Assembly (NCBI RefSeq): GCF_001544215.1
Contig: NZ_BCQB01000012.1
Span: 1-64,000, forward strand
DNA length: 64,000 bases
From: Enterococcus durans NBRC 100479 = LMG 10746
GTDB lineage: Bacteria > Bacillota > Bacilli > Lactobacillales > Enterococcaceae
Direction of reading: 5' to 3'
Made by a program: the position numbers and the translations under genes. Below the pieces are notes generated by a model. The model was not told where the DNA came from and made no database searches. It was given only the letters and a program-made list of their open reading frames with translations. How positions within the stretch are numbered: position 1 is the first letter of the stretch; every line of letters begins with the position of its first letter. Shown one piece after another: positions 7,476 to 16,103 of the stretch.

Positions 7476-9977
7476 CTATTTAATTCGTTTCAATTTTCTG
7501 AAAACAAAGAATGCTAAGCCTGCAAGGGAAACAACTACTAACGGTATCAGTGACTGATTGTTCAAATTGATTCCTGTCTCAGGTATTTTCTTATAAACGA
7601 CCTCAAATACTTGTTTGTGGGAATCTTCGTTGGTTGACGACAGTTTTGAATCATCAAATGTCTTGTTGGCTTCTAAAGCTTTAGCTAAACAGTCATAAGT
7701 TGTACCGTCAGGACCCGTTACCGTATAAGAATAGCCACCTCGGACTAGCTGATCATCAGTTTTATCAAAGGAAATCTCATCCCCTGGTTCCCCTATCACG
7801 GGTTTTTCAGCTTGACCATCGATCGTTAAGACAGCTGTTTGTTGTGCCACGTAAACATAGTTCAAATCATAATATGCGGAGCTTGTTCCTTTACTAGGCA
7901 TTAATCCTTCACCATTGATCGCAGTTAGAACATCAGACCAATTCGTTTTCTGGAACTCAGCCTCATCAAGTGTTACATACTTGCCATCTACCATTTTAAT
8001 AAGCTTCGAGTTCTTGATTGAAGGGATGAGCCCGTTTATGACCGGATCTGGCGGGGCAAAAAATAGCTTTCTACCATCAAGGTCCTCTTGGTAATCACTA
8101 TCTTTTATCTCCTTGCCATTCTCATCAACGTAATGGGTTCTAAGAACAAGTACCGGAAAAATGTGAATCGTGGCAGTTGCAGTAATGTCTATCATCCCAA
8201 ACTTATACCTTGCTGTTACCGGAAAGTCCCCTGCTTTACTGGTATCGACTAGAGCATCGTCATAAACAATCGGACTATCAAAAATCAACCACGGAGAATC
8301 CACTACTTGACCATCACTTAACGTCAGTCCAGGAAAATTATCTACAAAATCAGCACTTTCATGTAATCTGAAGTAAAAGTCCTTCAAAACCCCAGTTTTA
8401 GGCACTACATACACGTAAGTCAAGGTGTATTCGGTGGTTTGCACGTTACTATAATCGTACTGGCGTGTTGCATCCTCGAGTGCACTGATGACCGTCTTCC
8501 AGTCTGAACCAAACTTCGTTAAGCCGGTATCTGATTCTACGACCTTTCCATCTTGTTTGATCTCATAGGTTGAATTTTCTATACTTGCTAGATTATGATT
8601 ATTTACCATATAAGGGGTTGCACCTTTAGATTGGATTTGTTTATTATAAGTATTTCCGAATATGGTGTCTAATTCGTCAAGTGTTTTCTCACCCAATAGG
8701 ATGTGATCATACAGCCCCGCTACTCTCTTCCCAGTATCGCTTAACCAGTTTATCTTGATATGGAAGGTTGGTTCGATAGTAATTTCTGTTTTGACAGTAA
8801 CACTTTTTTGAATTTCATCAGAATTATAGGTTACAGCAACCTCATACGTTCCTTTTTTACTTGTATCCAAACTACCATCCGGCTTAATTACGTCGCCAGA
8901 AATAGTAAAATTTTTGTAATCAAGGTTTCTGCCTATTCCATCACTGTAACTAACCCCTTGAACAATTTGTTTGAGCAGATCAGCTTGGGTCGTAATTTTA
9001 TTTTGGTACATACCGCCATATTGGAACACCGTGTCACCTACGCCATAGCGGGCAGTCCGCTGATCAATAGGCACAATAGCAATTTTTGCGGTGGGTTTCA
9101 ACCCTTGATAGACTAAGGTCAAAACTGAACCATCTTTGATATGACCGCTGCCATACTTAGCGTCATTTATAAGATTTCGAATGCCCTCAAATAGTGACCC
9201 ATCATTTGCCGTTGTACTTGCTTTCAAGTCAGGAGCAGGCGCATTAGGCACAGTCAGTGTAGATTGGTCTAATTTGAAGGTATATCCTGTAATATTGGTC
9301 ACTTGCCCATCTAACCTGCCAGCTTTCCCATTAAAAACATCATCAGAATTGGCTTGTAGATCCGCGTTACTTACTTCTGATAATGCAGGGGGATTATCTA
9401 GAGGATTGCCATCCGTATCCACGTAATTGATTTTTATCCTAAGTGCCTTTACAGTAATTGGCGCCCCATCTTTACTTATCTTGAATTCCGTAGCGCCAAG
9501 GCTAACTGTCATCTCACCATCTTGGGAAAAGATATCACTACTAATCAATCTATCGGCTGTAAATGTATACGTATAATTATTCCCGTTTTTTTCTGCACTT
9601 CCTACTGGCAAGCCGGCAACAGCGTTTGCACTCCAGATTTGTGCAGCTGGCGGATTTACCGGCGGATCATATATCACGATTTTGACATCATCAGTTTGGG
9701 AAAGGCAACCGTCAACTAAGTAACCGCTGACATCGAATTTAATCGTTACGTTACCGTCTGTATAAGTCTCTGGTACTGTGAATGGAACTCTCGTTTCAGT
9801 AGTGGCTGCTTCAACGGTATTACTTCCTTCTATACTGTTGATGGGAGTCGCCAGCGATAACAACAAGGCGAAAAGAAAACCAAACGAAACGAGTATTTTT
9901 ATTTTGAATCTATTCCAAATCTTACTCTTAACATAATTCGGAGGACTACTATGGCGCATTTCACGCTTATTCATCAT
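7476..9977 (-). CDS. Large LPXTG-type surface adhesin, predicted pilus tip
   Basis: Cell-wall protein of 833 residues. A long basic N-terminus precedes a membrane-like signal segment (about residues 26-47). The body contains several beta-rich modules, including MucBP-like repeats (INYVDTDGNPLDN, IKINWLSDTGKRV, RTHYVDENGKEIKD, each followed by a YVYV-type strand). The C-terminus is a sorting signal IPETG, a hydrophobic segment and RKLKRIK. It is first in the pilus operon, the place of the Cpa tip adhesin in FCT loci, but I see no clear thioester domain. Start: the ATG at 9977, 6 bases after GGAGG; a second ATG follows directly. A 34-codon upstream frame ends inside this start. Confidence 0.82.
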   Translation of the reverse strand: MMNKREMRHSSPPNYVKSKIWNRFKIKILVSFGFLFALLLSLATPINSIEGSNTVEAATTETRVPFTVPETYTDGNVTIKFDVSGYLVDGCLSQTDDVKIVIYDPPVNPPAAQIWSANAVAGLPVGSAEKNGNNYTYTFTADRLISSDIFSQDGEMTVSLGATEFKISKDGAPITVKALRIKINYVDTDGNPLDNPPALSEVSNADLQANSDDVFNGKAGRLDGQVTNITGYTFKLDQSTLTVPNAPAPDLKASTTANDGSLFEGIRNLINDAKYGSGHIKDGSVLTLVYQGLKPTAKIAIVPIDQRTARYGVGDTVFQYGGMYQNKITTQADLLKQIVQGVSYSDGIGRNLDYKNFTISGDVIKPDGSLDTSKKGTYEVAVTYNSDEIQKSVTVKTEITIEPTFHIKINWLSDTGKRVAGLYDHILLGEKTLDELDTIFGNTYNKQIQSKGATPYMVNNHNLASIENSTYEIKQDGKVVESDTGLTKFGSDWKTVISALEDATRQYDYSNVQTTEYTLTYVYVVPKTGVLKDFYFRLHESADFVDNFPGLTLSDGQVVDSPWLIFDSPIVYDDALVDTSKAGDFPVTARYKFGMIDITATATIHIFPVLVLRTHYVDENGKEIKDSDYQEDLDGRKLFFAPPDPVINGLIPSIKNSKLIKMVDGKYVTLDEAEFQKTNWSDVLTAINGEGLMPSKGTSSAYYDLNYVYVAQQTAVLTIDGQAEKPVIGEPGDEISFDKTDDQLVRGGYSYTVTGPDGTTYDCLAKALEANKTFDDSKLSSTNEDSHKQVFEVVYKKIPETGINLNNQSLIPLVVVSLAGLAFFVFRKLKRIK

Positions 9978-10071
9978 CAAATTCCTCCATTTCGGATCGT
10001 TGATTGTGTATCATTTTGATTCTTTTACATAAATAGTTACTATTTTCATTCATAAAACAACCTTCAATCAT
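9967..10071 (-). CDS. Possible 34-residue leader peptide overlapping the adhesin start
   Basis: A short frame with a strong purine-rich ribosome binding site (AAAGGGGG, about 7 bases before its ATG) runs 34 codons. Its stop lies just inside the first codons of the adhesin gene, an 11-base overlap, and it also contains the adhesin's own GGAGG. The peptide is MIEGCFMNENSNYLCKRIKM and then polar residues, with no recognised family. The overlap suggests translational coupling to the pilus operon. It could be chance. Confidence 0.35.
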   Translation of the reverse strand: MIEGCFMNENSNYLCKRIKMIHNQRSEMEEFDDE

Positions 10072-10159
10072 TATCCGCCCCCTTTATCATCGAATCGTTT
10101 AACTCCCGACCTCCTTTGTTTGATTTTATAAGGAGAGTTTACCATGTATTTTTTTACAC

Positions 10160-10203
10160 AAACTATCAATATGAGTGAGCAGGCGTGCCAATATTGATAG
10201 TTT
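10160..10203. repeat. 13-bp perfect inverted repeat upstream of the pilus operon
   Basis: AAACTATCAATAT (10160-10172) and ATATTGATAGTTT (10191-10203) are exact inverted copies with an 18-base loop. T-rich sequence follows on the plus strand only, where no gene runs into it. It lies about 180 bases upstream of the adhesin start in the 9978-10279 gap, which has no confident gene apart from the short leader frame. It could be an operator, a transcript-stabilising hairpin or a terminator. Confidence 0.6.
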
Positions 10204-10279
10204 TTATTTCAAAAAAAATGAGAAAATAGCGTTTACTTTAAATACAGGTAGCAACAAAATAATTGACCTATGTCTGACT

Positions 10280-10753
10280 GTCAGGGAGCAAAAAATCTAC
10301 TTAAATGTTTCACAGAGAAGAAACTAGCGAGAAACTCACTTTTTTTCGTATGTGGTTTCAAATCCTCAACTGCAACTGATAAAACGATTTCGCCATCATT
10401 TGAAAATACAACCTCATTATTGCTTTGTTCCACATCAGCTAAAATAGGTGTGGAAAAAAGTTATTTGTTCTTTTTCTCACAACAAACTGGCGAAGATTTC
10501 TCTATAGCCAATTAGATCAAATGATAAAGTAGGTTCATCGTAAAACAATAGTTTAAATTCATTCAACAGTGTTTGTGTGACGCCTAGCCGTAACTTCATT
10601 TCTCTTGAGAGAGTTTCTCTTATCATCTTGATGGTATACATCGATTACTGTTGATAGTTCCAGTTTTTTGGTATTTGGCTTTGACATACTGGTGATTTTG
10701 TCCACATAAAGGAGCATTTCATCTAAGGAATCGAAACCAAAAGTACTATTCAA
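10280..10753 (-). pseudogene. ABC transporter ATP-binding protein, decayed
   Basis: Pieces of an ABC ATPase can be read across frames on the minus strand. These are an N-terminal part (FGFDSLDEMLLYVDKIT), a degenerate signature region LSREMKLRLGVTQTLL, Walker B with flanks LLFYDEPTLSFDLIGY, and a C-terminal part ADVEQSNNEVVFSNDGEIVL ending at a TGA (10280-10282). A frameshift lies near 10610, an in-frame TGA interrupts near 10480, and another shift follows near 10440. The Walker A region is absent. It is a remnant between the pilus operon and the FMN reductase gene. Confidence 0.75.
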
Positions 10754-10858
10754 TACTTTTTAACCAACCGTTGACTTTTTATAGCCAAGGGTTATTATTT
10801 GCTCCAGTTACTTATTTTTTGTAAGATAAATATAGAAAGATAAAGGGAGGAATTATTG

Positions 10859-11413
10859 ATGACTAAAAAAATTGGTTTCTTTGTAGGAAGCTTAAGAAAA
10901 GATTCATACAATAAAAAAGTTGCAGAGGCTTTTGCAAAATTATTACCTGAAGGATATGAAAGTGTCTTTGTAAAAATCGATGATCTGCCTTTTTATAATG
11001 AAGATCTTGAAACACCTGAAAATGCCCCAGCGGAATGGACTCGTTTCCGTGAGGAAGTAAAAGATTTAGCTGGCGTTGTTTTTGTGACACCTGAATATAA
11101 CCGGTCTGTTCCTGCTGTTCTAAAAAATGCTTTAGATGTCGGCTCACGTCCTTATGGCCATAGTGTTTGGGATAACAAACCTGGACTAGTTGTTACTGCT
11201 TCACCTGGTGGTATCGGCGGTTTTGGTGCGAACCATCATCTGCGTCAATCATTGGTATTCTTAAATGTGCCAACATTACAACAACCAGAAGCGTATATCG
11301 GCAATATCGCTAACCTAGTTGACGAAAATGGTAACGTAGTTGAAGGTACTTTGAACTTTTTCCAAACAATTTTAGATGCGTATTTAGCTTTTGCTAATAA
11401 ATTAGCTGATTAA
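10859..11413 (+). CDS. NADPH-dependent FMN reductase family protein
   Basis: Flavodoxin-like oxidoreductase of 184 residues that uses NAD(P)H to reduce FMN and often quinones or azo dyes. Family features are the phosphate-binding loop FVGSLRKDSYNKKVAEAF near the N-terminus, the flavin-contact block VFVTPEYNRSVPAVLKNALD (about 80-99) and GLVVTASPGGIGGFGANHHL. I start at the ATG at 10859, 8 bases after AGGGAGG. A single-gene transcript is likely, flanked by the ABC remnant and a long hairpin. The physiological substrate cannot be read from the sequence. Confidence 0.9.
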   Translation: MTKKIGFFVGSLRKDSYNKKVAEAFAKLLPEGYESVFVKIDDLPFYNEDLETPENAPAEWTRFREEVKDLAGVVFVTPEYNRSVPAVLKNALDVGSRPYGHSVWDNKPGLVVTASPGGIGGFGANHHLRQSLVFLNVPTLQQPEAYIGNIANLVDENGNVVEGTLNFFQTILDAYLAFANKLAD

Positions 11414-11497
11414 TATTATCTACTAATTATTTGACTAACCGCCTGTCAACATTCGTGCTTATCACAACTAATAAGAACGAGGCTGGCTGCGATAAAA

Positions 11498-11587
11498 GAA
11501 AAGACCACTTAATCACAGAATAGTTGAGGAACCAAGTTCAATTGTTTACGATGCTCCTCCTATTCCTATGATTATGTGGTCTTTTTG
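11498..11587 (+). terminator. Long imperfect hairpin, likely terminator
   Basis: Arms AAAAGACCAC...AATCA...AG.ATAG (from 11498) and TATTC.T.TGATT...GTGGTCTTTTT (to 11586) pair with a few mismatches around a roughly 40-base loop and end in a T run. It lies 85 bases after the FMN reductase gene. Confidence 0.6.
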
Positions 11588-11611
11588 TTCTATACATACT
11601 CGTGAAATGGC

Positions 11612-11720
11612 GTTCGAGACAAAAGTCGTTTCGATTTGAGAAATTGGAGAGAAAAACCTGACTTTTGGACGCCGTTTATTCGAGAGCCTGTAGCAAAACT
11701 GATTTTTAGCTTTGTCCCAC
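11612..11720. repeat. Dispersed intergenic repeat, copy of about 110 bp
   Basis: The left end is GTTCGAGACAAAAGTCGTTT and the right end CTTTGTCCCA. The inner right module, CCGTTTATTCGAGAGCCTGT then AGCAAAACTGATTTTTAG, is shared with the copies at 3.6, 17.9 and 57.5 kb. The left module is shared with the half-copy at 50.9 kb. It ends six bases before the stop codon of the convergent reductase gene. Confidence 0.85.
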
Positions 11721-11725
11721 ATGCG

Positions 11726-12250
11726 CTACTGGTTTTTGATATAGTGCAGTTCGATGAATTCACCAAACCGTTGGCTATCAGTCAGTTTTAGTCGTTCTTC
11801 ATACTTTCCTTCTTGAAACAGGCGAATACCGTTTCCTAAAAGCACTGGAGCAATTTGAATATACCATTCATCAATCAGCTGATGTTCAATCAACGGTCTT
11901 AATAATGTGCCACCACCAACCACCCAGACAGTTGTGTCAGGATTCTTTTTCAATTGTTCAACAACTCCTACTGGGTCTTCGTGCACAACCGTTGCATCTT
12001 CTAATTTCAGTTCCTTGTTTGAGGAAAAAACGATGTTGCGTTTATCTGGATAAAGCGCATCTGTTTCCAAGTATTTTTTTGCTTCCTCATATGTCCTTCT
12101 TCCCATGACCGTCACATCTATTTGTTTATAGAAAGCTTCATACGTCGTACCGATACCTGTTGGAGTATCGAAGAGCCATTGCAGGCTGTCCTCTTTGGTC
12201 GCGAGATAGCCATCTAAACTGACCGCACCATAAAATAGTATTCTCCCCAT
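11726..12250 (-). CDS. RibD C-terminal / dihydrofolate-reductase-like protein
   Basis: Cytosolic reductase of 174 residues with the DHFR fold used by the RibD C-terminal family (YyaP/YwjB-like). Features are YGAVSLDGYLATKEDSLQWL at the N-terminus, VMGRRTYEE (about 48-56), the NADP-site glycines VWVVGGGTLLRPLIE, and QIAPVLLGNGIRLF. I start at the ATG at 12250, 5 bases after GGAGGAAGAG; an ATG eight codons earlier has no good site. It follows tag by 11 bases and is likely cotranscribed. It is not the housekeeping folA or a complete ribD; the substrate is unknown. Confidence 0.85.
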   Translation of the reverse strand: MGRILFYGAVSLDGYLATKEDSLQWLFDTPTGIGTTYEAFYKQIDVTVMGRRTYEEAKKYLETDALYPDKRNIVFSSNKELKLEDATVVHEDPVGVVEQLKKNPDTTVWVVGGGTLLRPLIEHQLIDEWYIQIAPVLLGNGIRLFQEGKYEERLKLTDSQRFGEFIELHYIKNQ

Positions 12251-12261
12251 CTCTTCCTCCT

Positions 12262-12834
12262 CTATTCCTTGCATGCTACTTCCTGTTTTCTAAAACAACC
12301 ATCCACATGGTCATTGATGATGCCGACTGCTTCTAAGAACGCATAGAGCGTTGTACTACCGATAAATTTAAACCCTCTTTTTTTCAACTCTTTTGCCAGT
12401 TTGTCAGATAACGGGCTAGTCGTTGGAATATCTGCTTGTTCATGATAAGAAAGATTGATCACTTTCTGATCCGTGAATCCCCATAGATAGCCTGAGAAGC
12501 TACCAAATTCCGCTTGGATTTGTTGAACAGCTTTTGCATTAGCGATGGCTGCTTCGATCTTACGACGATTGCGAATGATTCCTTTGTTTTCCATCAATTC
12601 ATTGATTTTATCTTCTTGGTATCGTGCTACTTTTTCAATGGCAAATGAATCATATGCCTCATCAAATGCTTCGCTTTTATTGAGGATCGTCTGCCAGCTC
12701 AGCCCCGCCTGATTGATATCTAACATCAATTTGCGAAAAAGCCTCTGGTCGTCATATTCGGGGACACCCCAAACGGTATCATGATAGATCCGCATACTTT
12801 CTGTCTGTTCACTCCATGCACATCTTTTTTTCAC
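12262..12834 (-). CDS. tag: DNA-3-methyladenine glycosylase I
   Basis: Base-excision repair enzyme that removes 3-methyladenine. The 190-residue Tag family is clear from KKRCAWSEQTESMRIYHDTV with WGVPEYDD, GLSWQTILNK, KGIIRNRRKIEAAIANAK and GSTTLYAFLEAVGIINDHV. The Zn-binding Cys near the N-terminus and the C-terminal His/Cys (NDHVDGCFR) are present. I choose the GTG at 12834, 6 bases after GAGGTG. The open frame continues upstream but its extension is hydrophobic and unlike the family. It is upstream of the RibD-like gene and downstream of the ffh terminator on the same strand. Confidence 0.93.
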   Translation of the reverse strand: MKKRCAWSEQTESMRIYHDTVWGVPEYDDQRLFRKLMLDINQAGLSWQTILNKSEAFDEAYDSFAIEKVARYQEDKINELMENKGIIRNRRKIEAAIANAKAVQQIQAEFGSFSGYLWGFTDQKVINLSYHEQADIPTTSPLSDKLAKELKKRGFKFIGSTTLYAFLEAVGIINDHVDGCFRKQEVACKE

Positions 12835-12864
12835 TAGGTTCACCTCTAATAATCTTATTTTTAT

Positions 12865-12915
12865 AAAAAAAGAGAGGACCACGTGGTGATCCGATCACTC
12901 TGAAGTCCTTCTTCT
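12865..12915 (-). terminator. ffh terminator
   Basis: After the ffh stop the minus strand folds through AGAGA..AGGAC / GGTCCTCTCT with an inner GTGATC-GATCAC hairpin and ends in seven T. It separates ffh from tag. Confidence 0.8.
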
Positions 12916-12931
12916 CTACTATTAATTACGT

Positions 12932-14350
12932 TTATTTACGTTTTTTCTTTTTCTTTTTGTTTTTCTTGATCATACGGTTCATCGCCATTTTACCAAGTTT
13001 TCCTTTGACGCCCGTGCCAAACATTTGGTCCATGCCAGGGATATTCATATCTCCTTTAGACATTTGCTGCATCATTTTACGTGATTCTTTGAACTGTTTG
13101 ATCATACGATTGACTTCGACCACACTATTCCCAGAACCTGCGGCGATCCGTCTGCGGCGGCTTGGATTCAATAAATCAGGGTTTTCTCTTTCAGCTGGTG
13201 TCATTGAATAAACCATTGCTTTTTTGCGTTCCACATCTTTAGGATCGACTTTGACATTTTCAATGCCAGGTACTTGATTCATTCCTGGGATCATTTTGAT
13301 GATATCTTCCAGAGGGCCCATGCCCATCACTTGATCCAATTGTTCGATAAAATCATTGAAATCAAATGAGTTTTCCCGCATTTTCTTTGCAAGTTCTTCC
13401 GCTTTTTTCTCATCATAGTCCTGTTGCGCTTTTTCGATCAGCGTCAACATGTCACCCATTCCAAGGATACGGCTTGCCATACGGTCTGGATGGAAGACTT
13501 CTAAATCAGTTAATTTTTCTCCAGAACCAACAAATTTGATTGGTGCACCAGTCACTGAACGAATCGAAAGTGCCGCACCACCACGAGTATCACCATCTAA
13601 TTTAGTGATGACTACCCCAGTGATCCCTAATTGTTGATTGAAACTATCTGCTACATTGACAGCATCTTGACCAGTCATCGCATCGACAACCAGTAAAATT
13701 TCATTTGGCTTAGTTAGTTCTTTGATTTGCTTTAATTCATCCATCAACGTTTCATCAATATGCAAACGTCCGGCCGTATCGATCAAGACATAATCGTTTT
13801 TCTTTTCTTTGGCTACTTCCATCCCTTGACGGACGATTTCGACTGGACTGACCTCTGTGCCCATATCAAATACCGGTACATCTAATTGTTGGCCTAATAC
13901 TTTTAATTGATCGATCGCTGCTGGACGATACACGTCTCCTGCAATCAGTAATGGACGTGCATTTTCATTTTTCTTTAAATAATTGGCTAATTTACCGGTA
14001 AAAGTCGTTTTCCCAGCCCCTTGGAGACCAGCCATCATGATAACTGTAGGGATCTTAGGAGACTTGTTCAATTCCACTGTTTCTGAGCCCAGAGTGATCG
14101 TTAATTCTTCATCAACGATCTTAACGATTTGTTGTGCGGGTGATAGACTATCCAGCACTTCTGCGCCAACTGCCCGTTCTCTTACTCGTTTCGTAAAATC
14201 TTTTACTACTTGCAAGTTGACATCGGCTTCCAGCAAAGCAAGGCGGATTTCCCGCATCATTTCTTTGACGTCAGCTTCTGATACTTTTCCTTTTTTTCTT
14301 AATTTACTCATCGCCTGTTGCAGGCGCTCTGTTAAATTCTCAAATGCCAT
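12932..14350 (-). CDS. ffh: Signal recognition particle protein Ffh
   Basis: SRP54-type GTPase that binds signal peptides and the SRP RNA and delivers ribosomes to FtsY at the membrane. Domains: N helical bundle (1-90); G domain with GLQGAGKTTFTGKLA, DTAGRLHID, TKLDGDTRGGAAL and GSGEKLTDLE; methionine-rich M domain (from about 310) with MGMGPLEDIIKMIPGMN, RRRRIAAGSG and a poly-lysine tail. The length of 472 is normal. It is 15 bases downstream of ylxM, the standard ylxM-ffh operon. Confidence 0.98.
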   Translation of the reverse strand: MAFENLTERLQQAMSKLRKKGKVSEADVKEMMREIRLALLEADVNLQVVKDFTKRVRERAVGAEVLDSLSPAQQIVKIVDEELTITLGSETVELNKSPKIPTVIMMAGLQGAGKTTFTGKLANYLKKNENARPLLIAGDVYRPAAIDQLKVLGQQLDVPVFDMGTEVSPVEIVRQGMEVAKEKKNDYVLIDTAGRLHIDETLMDELKQIKELTKPNEILLVVDAMTGQDAVNVADSFNQQLGITGVVITKLDGDTRGGAALSIRSVTGAPIKFVGSGEKLTDLEVFHPDRMASRILGMGDMLTLIEKAQQDYDEKKAEELAKKMRENSFDFNDFIEQLDQVMGMGPLEDIIKMIPGMNQVPGIENVKVDPKDVERKKAMVYSMTPAERENPDLLNPSRRRRIAAGSGNSVVEVNRMIKQFKESRKMMQQMSKGDMNIPGMDQMFGTGVKGKLGKMAMNRMIKKNKKKKKKRK

Positions 14351-14365
14351 ATTTTCTTCATTCCT

Positions 14366-14704
14366 TTATTCTTCGATTTCTTGGATCTGTTTGATCAAAT
14401 CAAGAAGGGTCTCATCTTTTGGATAAGTTTCCTTCACATAAGTAGTCATTTTTTCTAAAAATTGTTCACGAACGATATAGTCAGAAAAAAGATGCAACTT
14501 TTTTTCATAATCTTCTAAAATTTTACTTGTCCGTTTGATATTATCATAAACGGCTTGGCGACTCACTTCATACTCTTCCGCTATTTCTCCTAATGAAAAA
14601 TCGTCTGCATAATACAATTCCATATAGTTCATTTGCTTTTCGGTCAGAAGGGTGGAATAAAATTCAAAAAGTGCATTCATTCGGTTCGTTTTCTCGATTT
14701 CCAT
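14366..14704 (-). CDS. ylxM: YlxM-family DNA-binding / SRP-associated protein
   Basis: Helix-turn-helix protein of 112 residues encoded next to ffh across Firmicutes. In streptococci YlxM binds SRP and modulates its GTPase. The sigma-factor-like HTH is [20 protein letters not shown] followed by [20 protein letters not shown]. Start: ATG at 14704, 6 bases after GAGGTG. An in-frame start further up would lie deep within the DUF523 gene. It overlaps that upstream gene by 41 bases, so the two are probably coupled. Confidence 0.93.
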   Translation of the reverse strand: MEIEKTNRMNALFEFYSTLLTEKQMNYMELYYADDFSLGEIAEEYEVSRQAVYDNIKRTSKILEDYEKKLHLFSDYIVREQFLEKMTTYVKETYPKDETLLDLIKQIQEIEE

Positions 14705-15167
14705 TCGATTCACCTCGCATTTCCAACCATTCTTCATCTGAGAGTACGGTCATTTGTTGTTGGATAAAATAGGCAGTCGCTACCCCCATGCCTTCTTCAA
14801 GAGTTCCAGTAAAACAACCATCATAAATAAGATGGACCCCGCATGAAGGACTTTTCGCTTTCATTATGACGGTGTCTATTTTATGTTCACGTAATTTTTG
14901 GTAGGCTTTAACTGCGCCTTCTTGATAGGACTTTGTCACATCTTCACCTGTCACCGTCACAACCTTAGCGTGGCCATGCCAAACAGCCATACCATTCCCA
15001 CCGACAATTTCTGCGGGAGGTCTCGGTGTGGGCAATCCACCCATCATTTCTGGACAAACCATGATCGCTTTTCCTTCATCTACCAGTTTTTTTAATGCAG
15101 GAACAGCTTTTTGCTGACCATCATAGCGGCAGATTAGACCGCCTAAACAAGCACTGATACCGATCAT
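14664..15167 (-). CDS. DUF523 family protein
   Basis: A 167-residue protein of the widespread DUF523 family, function not established. Conserved cysteines are visible: [14 protein letters not shown] at the N-terminus, [18 protein letters not shown] in the middle, and KAKSPSCGV near residue 103; the pattern suggests a metal site. It is first in a likely transcript with ylxM and ffh, overlapping ylxM by 41 bases. The ATG follows an aaggagg-type site. Confidence 0.88.
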   Translation of the reverse strand: MIGISACLGGLICRYDGQQKAVPALKKLVDEGKAIMVCPEMMGGLPTPRPPAEIVGGNGMAVWHGHAKVVTVTGEDVTKSYQEGAVKAYQKLREHKIDTVIMKAKSPSCGVHLIYDGCFTGTLEEGMGVATAYFIQQQMTVLSDEEWLEMRGESNGNRENEPNECTF

Positions 15168-15398
15168 CGTTACTTTCCTCCTTATCCAACAAGTGCCTTC
15201 CCATTATACCATTTATTCAGTGAGTAAAATAGTACTTACTATTGATTATATGCTAAAATAAGAACAGCCGAATAGCTGAAGCTTTTCTTGGATCATGGTT
15301 CCGACCGTTCAAAAAAGTAAGCAACTTGAAGCGGCAAACATTCAACAAGCTTTGCTTGTTTAGATAAACCAAACAGACTGTTCGCAAAAGGAGAATTT

Positions 15399-16103
15399 AT
15401 GAAAAAAGTATTAGTCGTAGATGATGAGCCTTCGATTGTCACATTACTAACCTTCAACTTGGAAAAAGAAGGCTACAAAGTTATTAGTGCAGATGACGGA
15501 CAAATCGGTCTTGATCTTGCTCTTGAGCAATCATTTGATTTTATTATTCTGGACGTTATGCTCCCTTCCATCGACGGGATAGCAATTACTCAAAAACTAA
15601 GACAAGAAAAAATCGACACACCGATTTTGATACTCACAGCGAAAGATGACCAAGTGGATCGAATCATTGGACTAGAAATCGGCGCCGATGATTATTTGAC
15701 GAAACCATTCAGCCCTAGAGAAGTACTAGCGCGGATGAAAGCTATTTTCCGACGGGTCGAACCTCGGAACAACCAAACAGTAGAAGCAGAACCTGAGTAC
15801 TTGTCGAGTGGACAGATCACAGCTGATCTAACGAATTATCAGGTGACGGTCGATGATCGTCCAATTGAATTGACGCCAAAAGAATTTGAATTACTTGTTT
15901 ATTTTATGAAGCGAAAAGATCGTGTGATCGATCGTGATACATTACTTGATCGCATTTGGAATTTCGATTTTGCTGGTCAAAGCCGGATCGTAGATGTTCA
16001 TGTCAGCCATTTACGAGAAAAAATTGAAAGAGATCCGAAACATCCCAAATATTTGATCACTGTTCGTGGTTTTGGCTATAAGTTTCAGGAACCAAAGATA
16101 TGA
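15399..16103 (+). CDS. phoP: Phosphate response regulator PhoP (PnpR)
   Basis: OmpR/PhoB-type DNA-binding response regulator of 234 residues. The receiver domain has acidic residues D8-D9, the phosphoacceptor D52 in IILDVMLPS and K102 in TKPFS. The C-terminal winged helix includes LTPKEFELLVYFMKRKDRVI and SRIVDVHVSHLREKIE, ending VRGFGYKF. It overlaps the kinase gene by 4 bases (ATGA). The phosphate assignment follows from the PhoR-like partner and pstS with a candidate Pho box nearby; a WalR-like paralogue is less likely given the partner's domains. The 230-base leader upstream contains a perfect 7-bp hairpin (AACAAGC/GCTTGTT near 15345). Confidence 0.88.
   Translation: MKKVLVVDDEPSIVTLLTFNLEKEGYKVISADDGQIGLDLALEQSFDFIILDVMLPSIDGIAITQKLRQEKIDTPILILTAKDDQVDRIIGLEIGADDYLTKPFSPREVLARMKAIFRRVEPRNNQTVEAEPEYLSSGQITADLTNYQVTVDDRPIELTPKEFELLVYFMKRKDRVIDRDTLLDRIWNFDFAGQSRIVDVHVSHLREKIERDPKHPKYLITVRGFGYKFQEPKI

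Noticed and set aside
10270-10515. Plus-strand frame near the pilus operon
   Set aside because: It is antisense to recognisable ABC ATPase remnants on the minus strand.
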